The position numbers and the translations under genes are program-made. 64,000 nt of DNA, from NCBI GenBank assembly GCA_964549945.1, contig CAZJXD010000003.1, positions 66,709-130,708 on the forward strand, given 5' to 3'. Shown here one piece after another: positions 61,986-64,000 of the stretch. How positions within the stretch are numbered: the stretch's first letter is position 1; each line of letters starts with the position of its first letter. Below the pieces are notes generated by a model. The model saw only the letters and a list, made by a program, of their open reading frames with translations, was not told where the DNA came from and ran no database searches. The DNA comes from B25-G16 sp964549945. GTDB lineage: Bacteria > Desulfobacterota > DSM-4660 > Desulfatiglandales > B25-G16.

Positions 61986-62418
61986 CCTTGATCCTTATAT
62001 CGTCTCCCGCATTGATATGTCCACCGCGGATTACCCTGGCAAATACCCCTTCTTTGGGCATGATGCACGTTCCCACCTGGCGAAAGATGGCGCACTTGGT
62101 GTGACATTTCTTGCCGACCTGGGTAAGCTCAAGGATGATATCGTCGCCTACTACAAGCTGGCTGCCAATGGGCAGCGACGCGATATCTATACCCTGGGTA
62201 GTCAGGTTTTCGGCAAAATCTCCTGGCCCCACATCGAGCCCGAGAGCTTTTATTTTTTGTATGCTTTCAACTGCGAGCAAGCTCACCTGCCGGTGGGTAT
62301 GGTGATCGGCGTGGGCATCGCCCACGAGTCCGAAATCCTCTCTCGCCACCGCCATTGGCACCGTTTTCTTCTTCGTGCCCTTTTCCTTGCTCGTGCACAC
62401 TGCAATAATCTGTGCCAT
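61975..62418 (-). CDS. MOSC-domain protein
   Basis: 147 residues. MOSC fold seen as DFGLVGDAHADHHTHRQVSLLA, GPGDFAENLTTQGIDI and ILELTQVGKKCHTKCAIF, with the conserved Cys pair at the usual MOSC site. MOSC proteins bind or sense molybdenum cofactor or move sulfur. Part of the Rrf2-MOSC-FdhD-CutA-MoaD run on the minus strand. Confidence 0.9.
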   Translation of the reverse strand: MAQIIAVCTSKEKGTKKKTVPMAVAREDFGLVGDAHADHHTHRQVSLLAVESIQKIKALGLDVGPGDFAENLTTQGIDIASLPIGSQLVVGDDIILELTQVGKKCHTKCAIFRQVGTCIMPKEGVFARVIRGGHINAGDDIRIKDAG

Positions 62419-62430
62419 TGATAATCTGCC

Positions 62431-62904
62431 TCATTCGTTGCAGGGTGGGTTCTCGTTGTTGGAAGTCTCCTCGAATTGCTCCCATTCGACGGCCTTTTTT
62501 CTGCTCCGCTCGATCAGATCCTGTAAGGTAAGGGACTCCAGCACATTATCGCATGCCCTCTTCATCTCTACCCATACATCCCTGGTGATACACTCGCCGC
62601 TTTTCCGGCACAGCCTCGGTTCATCGACGCAGGCAACGGGGGCGATTGAACCCTCTGTTGCCTGGATGATCTCGCTGAGCCTTATTTCCTTCGGCGGCCT
62701 GGATAACATGAATCCCCCTCGGGCGCCACGAATGCCGCGCACTAACCCGGCCACCCTCAGGGGAATAAAGAGCTGCTCCAGGTAGGCCTTTGAGATCCCC
62801 TGCCTTGTTGAGATATCCTTGATCAACACGGGATCCTCCCCGAGATTGAGGGCCAGATCCAGCATCGCTCGCACCGAATAGCTGCCTTTTGTGGAAAGCT
62901 TCAC
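62431..62904 (-). CDS. Rrf2-family transcriptional regulator
   Basis: 157 residues. A winged helix at the start (STKGSYSVRAMLDLALNLGE, RQGISKAYLEQLFIPLRVAGLV) and the three Fe-S Cys of the IscR/Rrf2 type (CVDEPRLCRKSGEC). It senses Fe-S cluster, NO or redox state and is first in the run, 12 bases ahead of the MOSC gene, so it likely controls the whole operon. Confidence 0.92.
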   Translation of the reverse strand: MKLSTKGSYSVRAMLDLALNLGEDPVLIKDISTRQGISKAYLEQLFIPLRVAGLVRGIRGARGGFMLSRPPKEIRLSEIIQATEGSIAPVACVDEPRLCRKSGECITRDVWVEMKRACDNVLESLTLQDLIERSRKKAVEWEQFEETSNNENPPCNE

Positions 62905-63154
62905 TTCACATTCTTAAGATTAGTTTTTTAGTAATGTTATCCATGGAATGTCAACGTGTCAAGCTCCTGGGAACAAATTGGGTGGGCTCCCTATCTTTTA
63001 TACCAGGTAAGGAAATTTGCAGATCCGGAATCGAGAGGACCTAAGTGATGTTTGGAAAAGTCAGAGGAGAAGCATTGATCCTGCCATTATTGTCATTAAA
63101 TAAAAAATTCTTTTTAAACGGTAAAGATGCTTTCTATAAAATCGCGAGGCGATT

Positions 63155-63601
63155 TTATAATTTGAAGGAGTTTCTCGTGGGCATTCCCTCACCAGATGCT
63201 GCTGTATTAAGTCGGGTGTCAAAACTCAATAGTAATATCTCCGGGAGTCGATTTTGAAGGCTTTTTGCTGTTGCCAGATGCCAGAGATCAGCGCCTCGAA
63301 GAGGCCATTTAACTGCCAGCGGTTTGATGATTTTCCATTCAGGCCAAGCATTCAAGCGACGCCATGGACCACCTACTAGAGTCTCAAGAGCCGCCTTTAT
63401 CAGGATATCAGCTAAAAGTCGCTCTCTCTGCATTCTTGCGATCACCGCACATGTTTCGGCATAAGCTAAGCCTGATATGAGATGAATACTCTCTTTACGG
63501 CGTGCCCATTTTTGGGCCTCGTCACTATGAAGGGCCGTAAACAGCGTGGAGAGGATCGCCGAGGCATCCCAATAAACAACATGAGGATCATCTTTTGACA
63601 T
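63155..63601 (-). CDS. PIN-domain toxin
   Basis: 148 residues. Acidic sites of the PIN nuclease: VVYWDASAILSTL, AYAETCAVIARM, GADLWHLATAKSL and LLLSFDTRLN. VapC-type RNase toxin. It starts inside the end of the antitoxin gene (63588-63884), a classic overlap. Confidence 0.88.
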   Translation of the reverse strand: MSKDDPHVVYWDASAILSTLFTALHSDEAQKWARRKESIHLISGLAYAETCAVIARMQRERLLADILIKAALETLVGGPWRRLNAWPEWKIIKPLAVKWPLRGADLWHLATAKSLQNRLPEILLLSFDTRLNTAASGEGMPTRNSFKL

Positions 63602-63884
63602 CGTCTCTATCCTCTTGGAGCAATCTTTGCGTAATACCGTTTTGAAGGGGGATAGGAGGGGGAATTTCTTCCCGCGTTTTTTTCACTCCCGTCCCTATTA
63701 CTCCCTGCTCTTCAAGACGCTTGATCCGCACATCCAAAGGCAGGGACTCTTCTTTGAGAGGAACGATTTTACCCACTGGCCTTCCGCGATCGGTCAGGAT
63801 GACTTCGTTGCCGTTCTTAACCATCTTGAGCAGCTTGCTTAGGCTGATCTTTGCCTCCCTGACCCCTACATGGATAGATTGCAT
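63588..63884 (-). CDS. Phd/YefM-type antitoxin of PIN toxin
   Basis: 98 residues. VGVREAKISLSKLLKMVKNG and EVILTDRGRPVGKIVP are the Phd/YefM DNA-binding fold; the C-terminal tail wraps the toxin. AAGGAG precedes the ATG. Together with the PIN gene it is an autoregulated toxin-antitoxin pair at the right end of the window. Confidence 0.9.
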   Translation of the reverse strand: MQSIHVGVREAKISLSKLLKMVKNGNEVILTDRGRPVGKIVPLKEESLPLDVRIKRLEEQGVIGTGVKKTREEIPPPIPLQNGITQRLLQEDRDDVKR

Positions 63885-64000
63885 GATATACTCCTTATGT
63901 GATTCTTAAAATTACTTCTATAATGTGACTATTGTGACTACAAATTTATCTGTAAAAGTTAAGATCTTCCCATACACATTAGAGTTTTAGAGGGTGGCAG

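Noticed and set aside
1..64000. CRISPR arrays, prophage or transposases
   Set aside because: No regularly spaced repeats and no recognisable phage or transposase protein in any frame.

Overview
The window looks like a chromosomal scaffold from an anaerobic Desulfobacterota (former Deltaproteobacteria) bacterium. The signs are selenocysteine (Sec) use with a selenium-type LysR regulator next to selD, a desulforedoxin-like protein, FdhD/MoaD/MOSC genes, a DUF2914 protein, several PilZ proteins, an HD-GYP protein, a sigma-54 activator and a cytochrome bd-superfamily complex with fused cytochrome c. The taxonomic call is inference. I saw no phage, transposase, CRISPR array, tRNA or rRNA.

Layout. 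0-6.2 kb: the 5' half of an Alu-type SRP RNA cut by the window edge, an IHF/HU protein, a DUF2914 lipoprotein-like protein, a desulforedoxin-like protein, a FolE2 homologue lacking its active-site residues, a B3/B4-domain protein, then the selenium block (small ORF, LysR, selD). selD is itself a selenoprotein: its start lies 99 bases upstream of the open frame, across an in-frame UGA. 6.2-9.5 kb: a LysM protein and three PilZ-type proteins. 9.6-12.6 kb: a three-subunit amino-acid/opine oxidase of the HcnABC type. 13-23 kb: a membrane protein plus VWA lipoprotein pair, a GAF-sigma54 activator, a palindromic intergenic element, a PilZ-like protein, a beta-propeller protein with an 11-residue Cys repeat, and UPF0182. 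23.4-33 kb: a QueG-like Fe-S protein, then a minus-strand catabolic cluster (DUF917, DUF1177, a broken aroM, and a complete Dpp-type ABC transporter). 33.7-43.7 kb: a TauE exporter, an O-methyltransferase, a CDF transporter, a MEDS-PAS-GAF histidine kinase, an MFS transporter, an RNase H-like exonuclease and an MBL hydrolase.

43.9-60 kb is all minus strand: HEAT protein, HD-GYP, pgpA, cinA, thpR and recA, then alaS further on. The part between recA and alaS holds a cytochrome bd-type pair, a dehydrogenase, a C_GCAxxG protein and remnants. It carries an 84-bp direct duplication of the alaS upstream region, so it looks inserted or rearranged. A 100-N gap beside recA is flanked by identical 55-bp ends and is probably a false gap.

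60-64 kb: a previously hidden small exported selenoprotein with a heavy-metal-associated fold, where the second Cys of the metal motif is Sec and a clear bacterial SECIS hairpin follows. Then a minus-strand Rrf2-MOSC-FdhD-CutA-MoaD operon for molybdenum/formate dehydrogenase maturation, and a Phd/PIN toxin-antitoxin pair at the end.

The strongest observations are the two UGA-containing genes that ordinary ORF calling misses (selD at 3622-4671 and the HMA-like gene at 60184-60507), the Alu-type SRP RNA, the inactive-looking FolE2, the Cys-less FdhD, the bd-family complex and the hendecad-Cys propeller protein.
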